Positions 1 through 7,785 of a stretch of 19,210 nucleotides of DNA are shown piece after piece. The notes beneath the pieces are model-generated. The model was not told the DNA's origin. It ran no database searches and saw only the letters and a list, made by a program, of their open reading frames with translations. Source of the stretch: DATDAH01 sp036525535. GTDB taxonomy: Bacteria > Actinomycetota > Acidimicrobiia > Acidimicrobiales > DATDAH01. The DNA lies in the NCBI GenBank assembly GCA_036525535.1, contig DATDAH010000301.1, positions 1 to 19,210 on the forward strand, in the 5' to 3' direction. Position numbers and translations under genes: made by a program. Numbering within the stretch: position 1 is the stretch's first letter; each line of letters begins with the position of its first letter.

Positions 1-855
1 CGGCTCGACGGGTACACGGAGGACGAGAAGGTCATCATCGCCCGCGACCACCTGTTCCCCCGGCAGGTCCGGAGCAACGGGTTGCACACCGAGGAGGCCG
101 AAGTCACCGACGCCGCCCTGCACGGGATCGTCGCCGGCTACACCCATGAGGCCGGGGTACGCGAGCTCGAGCGCCAGCTGGGCAAGGCCCTGCGCAAGGT
201 CGCCGTTCGGGTGGCCGGTGGCGCCCCCACCCCCGTCGTGGTCGACGATGCCGATCTCCCTGATCTGCTGGGTCGGCCGCGCTTCCACGCGGAGGACCTG
301 ACCGATCGTGTCTCCGTGCCCGGCGTGGCCACGGGCCTCGCCGTCACGGGCGCCGGTGGGGACGTGTTGTTCGTGGAGGCCACCGCCATGGACGGCGAGG
401 TCGGCCTGCAGGTCACCGGGCAGCTCGGCGACGTGATGAAGGAGTCGGCGCAGATCGCCCTCTCGTGGGTGCGCAGCCACCGCGAGGACATCCCGGTCGA
501 CGCCGACGCGCTGGCGCGCCGGTTCCACGTGCACTTCCCCGCCGGGGCGGTGCCCAAGGACGGTCCGTCCGCCGGGATTGCCATGACGACGGCGCTGGTC
601 TCCCTGCTGACAGGGCGGGCCGTCCGGGGCGAGGTGGGGATGACCGGCGAGGTCACGCTCTCAGGCCGGGTGCTGCCCATCGGCGGGGTCAAGCAGAAGG
701 TCCTGGCCGCCCATCGGGCGGGGCTCACCGAGGTCATCCTCCCGGCCCGAAACGGGCCCGACCTCGACGACCTCCCCGACGAGGTCCGGGCCGCCATGAC
801 GGTGCACCTCGTCGACGACGTGGCCCAGGTGCTGGACCTGGCGCTGGCCGCCTAG
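1..855 (+). CDS. lon: ATP-dependent protease Lon, C-terminal part (5' end outside window)
   Basis: The open frame runs in from base 1, so the first visible in-frame TTG (82) is not the true start. About 284 residues are visible. They begin with the end of the AAA+ module (RLDGYTEDEK, the sensor-2/lid region typical of Lon) and continue into the whole Lon proteolytic domain. The catalytic serine lies in KDGPSAGIAMT (serine codon 568-570). The catalytic lysine is the second lysine of GGVKQKVLAAH (codon 697-699), 43 residues later, the same separation as in E. coli Lon (S679/K722, from memory). Lon is a cytoplasmic homo-hexamer that unfolds misfolded and regulatory proteins with ATP and degrades them. 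Both catalytic residues and the TGEVTLSG segment are intact, so this end of the gene looks functional. The N-terminal substrate domain and Walker motifs lie outside the window. A hairpin follows the stop by about 15 bases. Confidence 0.96.
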   Translation, partial: RLDGYTEDEKVIIARDHLFPRQVRSNGLHTEEAEVTDAALHGIVAGYTHEAGVRELERQLGKALRKVAVRVAGGAPTPVVVDDADLPDLLGRPRFHAEDLTDRVSVPGVATGLAVTGAGGDVLFVEATAMDGEVGLQVTGQLGDVMKESAQIALSWVRSHREDIPVDADALARRFHVHFPAGAVPKDGPSAGIAMTTALVSLLTGRAVRGEVGMTGEVTLSGRVLPIGGVKQKVLAAHRAGLTEVILPARNGPDLDDLPDEVRAAMTVHLVDDVAQVLDLALAA

Positions 856-869
856 CGCGGACCGGTCGT

Positions 870-887
870 CTACGTCCGGCGACGTAG
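870..887 (+). terminator. Perfect hairpin just after lon
   Basis: CTACGTC (870-876), a CGGC loop, then GACGTAG (881-887) form a perfect 7-bp stem starting 15 bases after the lon stop. There is no T-tract. U-less hairpins are often proposed as terminators in high-GC actinobacteria, so a terminator between lon and the kinase operon is the simplest reading. A protein-binding palindrome is the alternative. Confidence 0.5.
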
Positions 888-902
888 CGGAGACTCGGCC
901 TG

Positions 903-939
903 CCGACGGATGCGTCGGTCCGTGACCCATGAGTACGGT
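903..939 (+). promoter_or_regulatory. Candidate leaderless promoter with palindrome for the kinase/regulator operon
   Basis: TACGGT (934-939) matches the actinobacterial -10 pattern TANNNT and ends 6 bases before the ATG at 946, the arrangement of leaderless transcripts. A perfect inverted repeat, CCGACG-GATG-CGTCGG (903-918), covers the place where a -35 element would sit. No good -35 hexamer is visible, which would suit a promoter needing an activator. Autoregulation by the response regulator at 1953 is possible but inferred. The palindrome also overlaps the alternative ATG at 910, arguing that this start is less likely. Confidence 0.4.
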
Positions 940-945
940 CGGCGA

Positions 946-1956
946 ATGGCGTCGACCGCGGTGAAACGGGCGCTGGTTCGGTTGGACCGAGCGCCGGCGT
1001 GGACGCTCGTCATCGCCTTCCTCGCCTTCTGCGGTGTGGTCGCGGCCTGGATGCTGACCGGCCACAGCGAGGGCGCCCTTCCCCTCGTCATCCTGCTGGG
1101 TGTCTATGCCGTGGCCGCCTATCGCCCCGCCCCGGAGGTGTTGGTGACGGCGGCCGGGACGGCGATCGCGCTCGTCATCGTCCTCCTCGGCGACGCCCCC
1201 GGATTCGGGGCGCCCCAGCTGATGTCGACCTGTGTGGCGTACGGCGCGGCGATGCTGATCGGCTGGATCGCCCAGTCCCGCCGGCACCGGATCGCCGCCC
1301 TCGAGAGCGAGCAGGCGGAGGCCGCGCTGCGGGCCGCGGCCGACGAACGACTCCGCATCGCCCGCGAGCTCCACGACGTCGTGGCCCACTCGTTGGGCGT
1401 CATCGCGGTGCAGGCCAGCGTTGGCCTGCAGGTGATGGACGCGGACCCCGACGAGGCCCGTCACTCCCTGGAGAACATCTCCCGGGCCAGTCGTTCCAGC
1501 CTGGCCGAGATCCGCCGTCTCCTCGGGGTGGTGCGCAACCCGGAGGGCGCCCCCTCCTACGCCCCCGCGCCAGGACTGGTCGACCTGGATCGCCTCGTGC
1601 AGGAGATGGAGGGGGCCGGGCTGGCCGTCGACTTCGGTGTCGAGGGCGACACCGACCGAGTGCCCCCCGGCGTGGGGTTGGCCGCCTACCGCATCGTGCA
1701 GGAGGCCCTCTCGAACACCCTGAGGCATGCCCGGGCCAGCCGGGCGACCGTGCGCCTCAACGGGTCGGCGCAGGCCCTGTCCGTCGAGGTCACCGATGAC
1801 GGCCGCGGCCCGAACGGCAAGCGGCCTGCCGGGTACGGCCTGGTGGGCATGCGGGAGCGCGTGGCCGTGTACGGCGGCTCGCTCGACGCCGGGCCCGCAG
1901 CCGGCGGTGGGTTCCGGGTCGCCGCCCGGCTGCCCTATGACGAGGATCCAGCGTGA
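946..1956 (+). CDS. Membrane sensor histidine kinase, NarL/DesK class (HisKA_3)
   Basis: The product is a 336-residue kinase in the inner membrane that should autophosphorylate on histidine and pass phosphate to the regulator encoded next. Counting from the ATG at 946, hydrophobic segments at about residues 19-37, 45-59, 65-81 and 91-109 predict four membrane helices with no large extracellular domain. Then come the HisKA_3 helix with the phospho-acceptor in RELHDVVAHS (His143), an N-box EALSNTLRHA (about 253-262), the G1 box DDGRGPNG (about 284-291) and the G2 box GYGLVGMRERV (about 296-306). All ATP-binding boxes are intact. An in-frame ATG at 910 would add 12 residues. I prefer 946 because of the -10-like box just before it and the palindrome over 910. 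The stop overlaps the next gene by four bases. The signal sensed is unknown; short-loop kinases of this kind often sense the membrane itself. Confidence 0.93.
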   Translation: MASTAVKRALVRLDRAPAWTLVIAFLAFCGVVAAWMLTGHSEGALPLVILLGVYAVAAYRPAPEVLVTAAGTAIALVIVLLGDAPGFGAPQLMSTCVAYGAAMLIGWIAQSRRHRIAALESEQAEAALRAAADERLRIARELHDVVAHSLGVIAVQASVGLQVMDADPDEARHSLENISRASRSSLAEIRRLLGVVRNPEGAPSYAPAPGLVDLDRLVQEMEGAGLAVDFGVEGDTDRVPPGVGLAAYRIVQEALSNTLRHARASRATVRLNGSAQALSVEVTDDGRGPNGKRPAGYGLVGMRERVAVYGGSLDAGPAAGGGFRVAARLPYDEDPA

Positions 1957-2621
1957 TCCGGGTCGCGGTCGCCGACGACGAGTCGCTCCTCCGCCATGGC
2001 TTCGCGGTGCTGCTCGCCGCGGCGTCCGACATGGAGGTCGTCGGCGAGGCGGATGACGGCCGAGCCGCGTTGGACCTGATCGAGCGGGAACGCCCCGATG
2101 TCGTGCTGATGGACATCCGGATGCCCGAGATGGATGGCGTCGAAGCCACGCGACGCATCACGTCGGACGACCGTCTCGCCGGTACCCGGGTGCTGATCCT
2201 CACCATGTTCGACCTCGACGAGTACGTGTTCGCCGCCGTCCGGGCGGGGGCGAGCGGCTTCCTGCTCAAGGACACCCCGCCGGATGAGCTGCTCGCGGCC
2301 GTCCGGGTGATCGCGTCCGGCGAGTCCCTCCTGGCGCCCAGCGCCACCCGACGACTGATGGAGGACTTCATCCGCCGGCCGACGTCCTCGTCGGTCGAGG
2401 CCCCGACGACACTCGACGCGCTGACACCCCGGGAGAACGAGGTCCTCGTCGCCGTGGCCCGCGGCCTGTCCAACGCCGAGATCGCCGCCACCCTGTTCAT
2501 GTCCCAAGCCACGGTCAAGACGCACGTGAGCCACCTTCTGGCCAAGCTCCACGCCCGGGACCGGACCCAGCTGGTGATGGTCGCCTACGAGGCCGGCGTG
2601 GTCACGCCCGGCGTCGAGTAG
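1953..2621 (+). CDS. Two-component response regulator, NarL/FixJ (LuxR-type HTH) family
   Basis: This 222-residue cytoplasmic transcription factor is the evident partner of the kinase upstream; its GTG start overlaps the kinase stop (GTGA). The receiver domain occupies about residues 1-120. The acidic pair D8/D9, the phospho-acceptor D54 in VLMDIRMPEMDG, the threonine in ILTMFD and the lysine in FLLKDTPP are all present. A LuxR-type helix-turn-helix follows at about 151-212, with TPRENEVL, GLSNAEIAATLF and the recognition helix around SQATVKTHVSHLLAKL. Length and domain order are standard. The DNA targets are not known. The closest candidates in sequence are its own operon, through the palindrome at 903-918, and the MDR gene nine bases downstream. 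Confidence 0.95.
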   Translation: MIRVAVADDESLLRHGFAVLLAAASDMEVVGEADDGRAALDLIERERPDVVLMDIRMPEMDGVEATRRITSDDRLAGTRVLILTMFDLDEYVFAAVRAGASGFLLKDTPPDELLAAVRVIASGESLLAPSATRRLMEDFIRRPTSSSVEAPTTLDALTPRENEVLVAVARGLSNAEIAATLFMSQATVKTHVSHLLAKLHARDRTQLVMVAYEAGVVTPGVE

Positions 2622-2630
2622 GGCCGCCCG

Positions 2631-3683
2631 ATGAAGGCCTGGCAGGTGACCTCCTACGGCCCCCCTTGCGACGCCTTGACCCTCGTGGAGGTGGCCGAGC
2701 CGGTGCCCGGCCCGCGAGAGGTCCTGGTGCGGGTGGCCGCCAGCGCGGCCAACTACAACGAGGTCGACGCCTGTCACGGTCGCTACCTGACGGTCGACCC
2801 GCCGCTGCCGTACACGCTGGGCATGGAGCTCGTGGGCGAGGTGACAGGGGCCGGACCCGGAGCCGAGGGCTGGATCGGGCGGCGGGTGATGACCAGCGGT
2901 GTCGGCGCTCAGGGCGCTCACGCCGAACTGGCCGTCGGGCCCACGGCGATGACCTTCGAAGCACCCTCCTCCCTCGACGACACCGAGGCGGCGGCCTTCT
3001 TCTACCCGTTCCACCTCGCCCACCTCGGCTTGTTCGAGCGGGGGCGACTGCAGGCCGGCGAGACCGTGCTGGTCCACGCCGCCGCCGGCGGGGTCGGTTC
3101 GGCCGCCGTGCAGCTGGCCGTCGCCAGGGGGGCGCGGGTGATCGCCACGGCGGGCGGGTCGGAGAAGACGGCGCTGACCGAGGAGCTCGGGGCCGACGTC
3201 GCCATCGACTACCGCCGCGCCGGCTTCGCCGCCGCCGTGCTGGAGGCGACCGGTGGTCATGGGGTCGATGTGTGCTTCGACGGGGTCGGGGGCGAGGTCA
3301 CCCTCCAGTCCTTGCGGTGCCTCGCCCGTGGCGGTCGCCACCTGGTGGTCGGCTTCGCCGGCGGCATCGAAGCCGAAGAGGTACCGACCATCTCCGGCCG
3401 GATGCTCTGCTTCGGCAACTTCGACGTCCTCGGCGTGATCCTGGCCTATCTCGACGACGACATCCGGCCCTCGCCCGACTGGCCTCTCCCCGGCGCCCCG
3501 CCCCGCTTCAACCCACCACCCGCGTCACAGGGCCGCCAGGTCCACGCGGACCTCGTGGGCCTCCTGGACGCGGGGAAGATCCGGCCGCTGGTCGGCGCCG
3601 TGGTGCCCTTCGAGGACCTGCCCCGAGCCCTCGACCGGATGGAAGCCCGAGCCACGACCGGCCGCGTCGTCATCCTCCGCTGA
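2631..3683 (+). CDS. MDR-family NADPH:quinone oxidoreductase/zinc-less alcohol dehydrogenase-like protein
   Basis: This 350-residue protein of the medium-chain dehydrogenase/reductase superfamily should use NAD(P)H to reduce a quinone, enone or enoyl-CoA-like substrate. It has the GroES-like N-terminal domain (MKAWQVTSYG, VLVRVAASAANYNEVDA) and a Rossmann domain with the nucleotide loop AAGGVGSAAV (about 151-160). The later GVDVCFDGVGG and GRHLVVGFAGG segments are typical of the quinone reductase branch. The cysteines of the structural zinc lobe are absent, as in that branch. It starts nine bases after the regulator stop, so it probably shares the two-component transcript. A second MDR gene at 6684 begins with nearly the same residues (MRAWQV). 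Whether this one acts on acyl-CoAs or quinones cannot be told. The product ends at VVILR with no oddities. Confidence 0.88.
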   Translation: MKAWQVTSYGPPCDALTLVEVAEPVPGPREVLVRVAASAANYNEVDACHGRYLTVDPPLPYTLGMELVGEVTGAGPGAEGWIGRRVMTSGVGAQGAHAELAVGPTAMTFEAPSSLDDTEAAAFFYPFHLAHLGLFERGRLQAGETVLVHAAAGGVGSAAVQLAVARGARVIATAGGSEKTALTEELGADVAIDYRRAGFAAAVLEATGGHGVDVCFDGVGGEVTLQSLRCLARGGRHLVVGFAGGIEAEEVPTISGRMLCFGNFDVLGVILAYLDDDIRPSPDWPLPGAPPRFNPPPASQGRQVHADLVGLLDAGKIRPLVGAVVPFEDLPRALDRMEARATTGRVVILR

Positions 3684-3715
3684 CCACTCGGCGCGGGTCG
3701 GCACGAGGATGGTGT

Positions 3716-5341
3716 TCAGGCGAGGCCGAGGAGCTCGACCGAGCGCTCGCGCATCTCGACCTTGCGCACCTTGCCGGTCACGGTCATCGGGAACTCGTCG
3801 GTGAGATGGAGGTGCCGCGGCACCTTGTAGTGGGCCAGCTTGCCGTCGCAGTAGGCCCGCAGCGCCTCGATCGTCAGCTCGTCGGCGTCAGGGCGGAGCC
3901 GGACCCAGGCCATGAGCTCCTCGCCGTATTTCTCGTCGGGCACGCCGATGACCTGGACGTCCTCGATGTCGGGGTGGTTGTAGAGGAACTCCTCGATCTC
4001 ACGTGGGTAGACGTTCTCGCCGCCCCGAATGACCATGTCCTTGATGCGCCCCACGATGGCGACGTAGCCCTCCTCGTCCATCGTGGCCAGGTCGCCGGTG
4101 TGCATCCAGCGCGCCTCGTCGACGGACTCCGCGGTGAGCCCGGGCTCGTCCCAGTAGCGCAGCATCACCGAGTAGCCGCGGGTGCACAGCTCACCGGGAG
4201 TGCCGGTGGGAGCGGGCAGCCCGGTGTCCGGGTCGATGACCTCGACCTCGACGTGGGGCATCACCGTGCCCACCGTCGACACCCGGCGTTCGAGGTCGTC
4301 CTCCCGACGGGTCATGGTCGACACCGGCGACGTCTCGGTCATGCCGTAACAGATGGTGACCTCGTCCATGTGCATCTCGGCCACGACCCGCTTCATCACC
4401 TCCACCGGGCACGGGGATCCGGCCATGATCCCGGTGCGCAGGGACGACAGGTCGTAACCGCCGAAATCGGGCAGGGCCAGTTCGGCGATGAACATCGTGG
4501 GCACGCCGTAGAGGGACGTGCAGCGTTCGTCCTGGACCGCCTGCAGCGTCGCCGCCGGCTCGAAGGCCGCGGCCGGGATCACGATGCAGGACCCGTGCGA
4601 GGTCGCCGCCAGGTTGCCCAGCACCATCCCGAAGCAGTGGTAGAAGGGCACGGCGACGCACACACGGTCGTCCGGGGAGTAGCCGAGGAGCTCGCCGGTG
4701 AAGTAGCCGTTGTTGAGGATGTTGTGGTGCGAGAGGGTGGCGCCCTTCGGGAACCCCGTGGTGCCCGACGTGTACTGGATGTTGATCGCGTCGTCGAAAC
4801 CCAGGGCCGCGGCGCGGGCGGTCAGGTCGCCCGGCTCTCCCCGGTCGCCCCGCTCCAGCAGGTCGTCCCAGGACGGTGACCCGAACAGGATCGATCCGAC
4901 GAGATCGGGGCACTCGCCCCGGACGTCGTCGATCATGGCCGCGTAGTCCGAGGTCTTGAACGCCGGCGCAGCGACGAGCAGCTTCGTTCCTGACTGGCGC
5001 AGCACGAACTGCAGCTCGTGGGTCCGGTACGCGGGGTTGATGTTGACGAGGACGGCGCCGATCTTGGCCGTGGCGTACTGGACGAGCACCCACTCGCTGC
5101 AGTTCGGCGCCCAGATGCCGACCCGGTCCCCCTGCTGGACGCCGAGGTCGAGCAGGCCCAGGGCGACCCGATCCACCTCGGCCTCGAGGTCCAGGTAGGA
5201 CCAACGCCGACCGGTCGGTACGTCGACCATGGCCTCGTGGTCACCGAAGCGGGCCACGGTCGCCGCGAGGTCGTCGCCGATCGTCCTTCCCAGCAGCGGG
5301 GCGGCGCTCGGGCCGCTGGCATAGCTCAAGGTAGAGCCCAC
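3716..5341 (-). CDS. AMP-binding acyl-CoA synthetase (FadD-like)
   Basis: This 541-residue ANL-superfamily ligase should activate a carboxylic acid as acyl-AMP and then transfer it to CoA. The P-loop motif YTSGTTGFPKG lies at 190-200 and YGMTETSP at 332-339. TGDL at 415-418 is followed by the hinge region GRIKDMVIRGGENVYP, and the adenylation lysine is K524 in MTVTGKVRK. All core motifs are intact and the length is normal for medium/long-chain synthetases. The GTG start at 5341 has a good ribosome-binding site on the minus strand (AGGGG, complement of 5350-5354, eight bases upstream). The gene is divergent from the FAD enzyme at 5459 and convergent with the MDR gene ending at 3683. Its chain-length preference is unknown. 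A role in activating a lipid or ring-derived acid for the CoA-dependent enzymes nearby is inferred from context. Confidence 0.94.
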   Translation of the reverse strand: MGSTLSYASGPSAAPLLGRTIGDDLAATVARFGDHEAMVDVPTGRRWSYLDLEAEVDRVALGLLDLGVQQGDRVGIWAPNCSEWVLVQYATAKIGAVLVNINPAYRTHELQFVLRQSGTKLLVAAPAFKTSDYAAMIDDVRGECPDLVGSILFGSPSWDDLLERGDRGEPGDLTARAAALGFDDAINIQYTSGTTGFPKGATLSHHNILNNGYFTGELLGYSPDDRVCVAVPFYHCFGMVLGNLAATSHGSCIVIPAAAFEPAATLQAVQDERCTSLYGVPTMFIAELALPDFGGYDLSSLRTGIMAGSPCPVEVMKRVVAEMHMDEVTICYGMTETSPVSTMTRREDDLERRVSTVGTVMPHVEVEVIDPDTGLPAPTGTPGELCTRGYSVMLRYWDEPGLTAESVDEARWMHTGDLATMDEEGYVAIVGRIKDMVIRGGENVYPREIEEFLYNHPDIEDVQVIGVPDEKYGEELMAWVRLRPDADELTIEALRAYCDGKLAHYKVPRHLHLTDEFPMTVTGKVRKVEMRERSVELLGLA

Positions 5342-5385
5342 AGTTTCGTCCCCTTGACCACGTCGAACCGGCGCCGGTCACCGTA
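5342..5385 (-). promoter_or_regulatory. Leader and candidate -10 box of the acyl-CoA synthetase gene, with 12-bp palindrome
   Basis: Read on the minus strand, TACGGT (5385-5380) is a TANNNT -10 candidate about 38 bases upstream of the GTG start. It is followed by the perfect palindrome ACCGGCGCCGGT (5367-5378) and the ribosome-binding site AGGGG. The palindrome sits where a repressor would block transcription just after initiation. No convincing -35 hexamer is visible. Short GC palindromes are common at this base composition, so the operator reading is tentative. Confidence 0.3.
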
Positions 5386-5423
5386 GACCCTTTCCCCAGA
5401 GTCGATCCCGGGACCCGACCGCG

Positions 5424-5451
5424 CTGGACCCGGACGCCGATCCCTTAGGGT
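5424..5451 (+). promoter_or_regulatory. Candidate leaderless promoter of the FAD oxidoreductase gene
   Basis: CTGGAC (5424-5429), a 16-base spacer and TAGGGT (5446-5451) resemble an actinobacterial sigma-70-type promoter. The -10 box ends seven bases before the GTG at 5459, so transcription would begin at or next to the start codon. No Shine-Dalgarno sequence precedes that GTG, which agrees with a leaderless message. Confidence 0.5.
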
Positions 5452-5458
5452 CGCCCGG

Positions 5459-6676
5459 GTGACCACGGCCGAGGTGGTGATCGTCGGTGGAGGCATCGGG
5501 GGCGCCTCGTTGGCGGGGGCCCTGGCCCGCGGCGGTCTGGATGTGACCGTGCTCGAGGCGAGCACGGCCTACGCGGACCGCGTGCGGGGGGAGAGCATGC
5601 AGGCCTGGGGGGTCGGCGAGGCGAAGGCACTGGGCGTCGAACCGGTGCTCCTCGCCGCCGGCGCCCACGTCGCACCGGTGTGGAAGACCTTCGACGCCGA
5701 CGGCACCGAGGGCTTGGAGCTCCCGATGTCGGCCATGGTGCCGAGCGTGGCGGGCACCCTGAACCTGCGCCATCCGGTGGCCTGCCAGGCGCTGATCGAC
5801 GACGCCGCGGGGGCCGGGGCCACGGTGGTCCGGGGCGTGTCCGACGTTCACGTCGACCTCGGTTCTTCCCCCCGGGTCACCTACTCGACGGGCGGCTCGG
5901 TCGCTGACGTGGAGGCGGCGCTCGTCGTCGGCGCCGACGGCCGCGCGTCGACGGTCCGCCGGGCGGCGGGAATCACCCTCGAACGCCAGGAGCCGTTCAG
6001 CTACATCGCCGGGCTCCTGGTCGAAGGTCTCGAGGTCCCCGACGACCACGACCTTCTGGTCAGCGACGAGGCGCAGTTCTCGCTGCTGTTCCACCAGGGG
6101 GGCGGTCGGGCCCGGTCCTACCTGTGCATGGGCCTGTCCCGCAAGCACCGGTTCGCCGGACGCGAAGGCGCGTCGCACTTCCTGGAGGCCTGCGCCGATT
6201 CGGTCCACCCCTCGATCGCGGCGCTGGCCGACGCCACCGTGGCCGGCCCCTGCGCCGCGTACGCCGGCGACGACACGTGGACCGACACCCCGTACGGCGA
6301 GGGCGTGGTCCTCATCGGCGACGCGGCCGGCCACAACGACCCCGTCATCGGTCAAGGCCTGTCCGTGGCCCTTCGCGACGTGCGCATCGTGCGGGACCTG
6401 CTCCTCGACGGGGCCCGTACGCCGGAGGCGTTCGTCCCCTACGGGCAGGAACGCATCCGCCGGATGGAGCGGCTGCGGCTCATCGCCGACATCATCGCGG
6501 TCTCCGAGGCCGAGGACGCGGCGAACCAGCCCGCCCGGCGGGAGTTCGTCGCCCAACAGAACGCGGATCCCGACAGCGGCCTGCTCACCCTCATGCTCGG
6601 GGCCTTCGCCGGGCCGGAGACCGTGCCCGACGAGCTGGTCGACCACACCTGGCCTGACCGCATCCGCGCCGCCTGA
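5459..6676 (+). CDS. FAD-dependent oxidoreductase/monooxygenase (PHBH-like)
   Basis: This 405-residue flavoprotein has the layout of group A aromatic-hydroxylase-like monooxygenases. The N-terminal dinucleotide motif is VVIVGGGIGGASLAG (G10-G15) with the ribose-binding glutamate at about residue 33 (VLEAS). A GADGRAS motif lies at 158-164 and the second FAD motif GVVLIGDAAGHNDPVIGQG at about 282-300. Such enzymes usually use NAD(P)H and O2 to hydroxylate a substrate, but geranylgeranyl-reductase-like relatives share the same motifs, so hydroxylation is not certain. The start is GTG at 5459, supported by the -10 box just upstream. The MDR gene follows after seven bases, so the two form an operon. 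There is no signal peptide or membrane anchor. The substrate is unknown; HPVACQALIDDA and a long middle region without familiar signatures probably shape the pocket. Confidence 0.87.
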   Translation: MTTAEVVIVGGGIGGASLAGALARGGLDVTVLEASTAYADRVRGESMQAWGVGEAKALGVEPVLLAAGAHVAPVWKTFDADGTEGLELPMSAMVPSVAGTLNLRHPVACQALIDDAAGAGATVVRGVSDVHVDLGSSPRVTYSTGGSVADVEAALVVGADGRASTVRRAAGITLERQEPFSYIAGLLVEGLEVPDDHDLLVSDEAQFSLLFHQGGGRARSYLCMGLSRKHRFAGREGASHFLEACADSVHPSIAALADATVAGPCAAYAGDDTWTDTPYGEGVVLIGDAAGHNDPVIGQGLSVALRDVRIVRDLLLDGARTPEAFVPYGQERIRRMERLRLIADIIAVSEAEDAANQPARREFVAQQNADPDSGLLTLMLGAFAGPETVPDELVDHTWPDRIRAA

Positions 6677-6683
6677 TCCGGCC

Positions 6684-7667
6684 ATGCGGGCCTGGCAGGT
6701 GGGGCGTCACGGTACGCCGGGCGACGTCCTCGGCCTGGTCGAGATCGAGGAACCGACGCCGGGCCCGGGCGAGATCCGCGTGCGGGTGGCGGCGGCGGCC
6801 ATCGGGCTGCCCGACGTCCTGATGTGCCGGGACGAGTACGCCTTCAAGCCCCCGCTGCCGTTCGTCCCCGGCCAGGAGGTGTGCGGGACCGTCGACGCCG
6901 TCGGCGGCGAGGTGGACCTGGCCGTGGGCAGCCGGGTGATGGGTGTGACCTGCTTCTACGACGGCCGCGGTGGGTTCGCCGAAGCCACGATCCTCGGGGC
7001 GGCCAACGCCTTCCGGGTGCCCGAGTCGATGCCAGCGGTCGATGCGGCGTCGTTCCGGATCGGGTTCTCGACCGCGTGGGCGGCCCTGGTGCGGCGGGGG
7101 GCGCTGGCCGCAGGGGAGACGCTCGTCGTGCTCGGGGCCGCCGGTGGCTCCGGGCTGACGGCGTTGCAGCTCGGCCACGCCCTCGGGGCGCGGGTCATCG
7201 CCGTCGGTGCCGGCGGGGAGCGGTTGGAGGCCTGTCGGCGCCTGGGAGCCGACGTGCTCATCGACCGGACCTCCCAGTCGGTGGCCGAGGTCGTGCTCGA
7301 GGCCACCGACGGGAACGGCGCCGACGTCGTCTTCGACCCGGTCGGCGGCGAGTTGGCGACCGCGGCCCTGCAGGGGCTCGGCTCCGGGGGCCGGTTCCTG
7401 GCCATCGGCTTCGCCAGCGGCGAATGGGTGAAGGTGGACACCCACGAGCTGGTGTGGCGGAACCAGTCCCTGGTGGGGGTCCTGGCCGCGGGCCGGACCC
7501 GGGAGGAGGACGAGGCCGACCACGAGGCTCTGCTCGCCCTCGCCGCTGCGGACAAGCTTCGGAGCCTCACCACGACCGTCGGCGTGCACGAGGTCCCCGA
7601 CGCCCTCGAGCAGGTCGCCGCCGGATCGGCGATGGGCAAGCTCGTCGTCGATTTCGCCAACGGCTGA
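6684..7667 (+). CDS. MDR-family NADPH:quinone oxidoreductase-like protein
   Basis: This 327-residue paralogue of the protein at 2631 starts MRAWQV, has a GroES-like fold (IRVRVAAAAIGLPDVLMCRDEY), then the nucleotide loop GAAGGSGLTA (about 151-160). It continues with GADVVFDPVGG and GGRFLAIGFASG, both typical of the zinc-free quinone reductase branch. PPLPFVPGQEVCGTV matches the strand before the catalytic cleft in that family. It probably reduces a carbon-carbon double bond conjugated to a carbonyl, or a quinone, with NADPH in the cytoplasm. It is seven bases downstream of the FAD enzyme and almost certainly co-transcribed, suggesting an oxygenation-reduction pair acting on the same compound. 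A hairpin 34 bases after the stop may end the transcript. Confidence 0.89.
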   Translation: MRAWQVGRHGTPGDVLGLVEIEEPTPGPGEIRVRVAAAAIGLPDVLMCRDEYAFKPPLPFVPGQEVCGTVDAVGGEVDLAVGSRVMGVTCFYDGRGGFAEATILGAANAFRVPESMPAVDAASFRIGFSTAWAALVRRGALAAGETLVVLGAAGGSGLTALQLGHALGARVIAVGAGGERLEACRRLGADVLIDRTSQSVAEVVLEATDGNGADVVFDPVGGELATAALQGLGSGGRFLAIGFASGEWVKVDTHELVWRNQSLVGVLAAGRTREEDEADHEALLALAAADKLRSLTTTVGVHEVPDALEQVAAGSAMGKLVVDFANG

Positions 7668-7700
7668 CGGGTCGAGGAGGGATCGGGAAGCCGGACGGGT

Positions 7701-7737
7701 TCGTGGCCCTGGCCAACCGACCGCGACAGGGCCATGG
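7701..7737 (+). terminator. Hairpin after the FAD/MDR operon
   Basis: TGGCCCTG (7704-7711) and CAGGGCCA (7727-7734) are perfect complements across a 15-base loop. With G-U pairs the RNA stem extends to 11 pairs (7701-7737). It sits 34 bases after the MDR stop and about 64 bases before the next start. There is no T-tract. It may terminate or attenuate read-through into the SRPBCC gene. Confidence 0.4.
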
Positions 7738-7764
7738 TGGGGCGGGGGTCGAACGGCTGCCGGC

Positions 7765-7785
7765 GGGGTAGGACCCCCCTACCCC
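7765..7785. repeat. Perfect inverted repeat just upstream of the SRPBCC gene
   Basis: GGGGTAGG (7765-7772) and CCTACCCC (7778-7785) are perfect 8-bp arms around ACCCC. The repeat lies immediately before the ribosome-binding site GGAGGA (7789-7794) of the gene at 7801. It could be a repressor operator overlapping the transcription start, or an RNA hairpin controlling access to the ribosome site. It does not resemble a terminator, because it ends three bases before the Shine-Dalgarno sequence. Confidence 0.55.

Noticed and set aside
138..797. Minus-strand frame opposite the lon proteolytic domain
   Set aside because: The plus strand encodes intact Lon catalytic motifs; the antisense product has a serine/arginine-rich composition typical of shadows.
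2666..4879. 737-codon plus-strand open frame across the MDR gene and antisense to the acyl-CoA synthetase
   Set aside because: Arginine-rich, domain-free translation lying in alternate frames of two clearly recognised genes.
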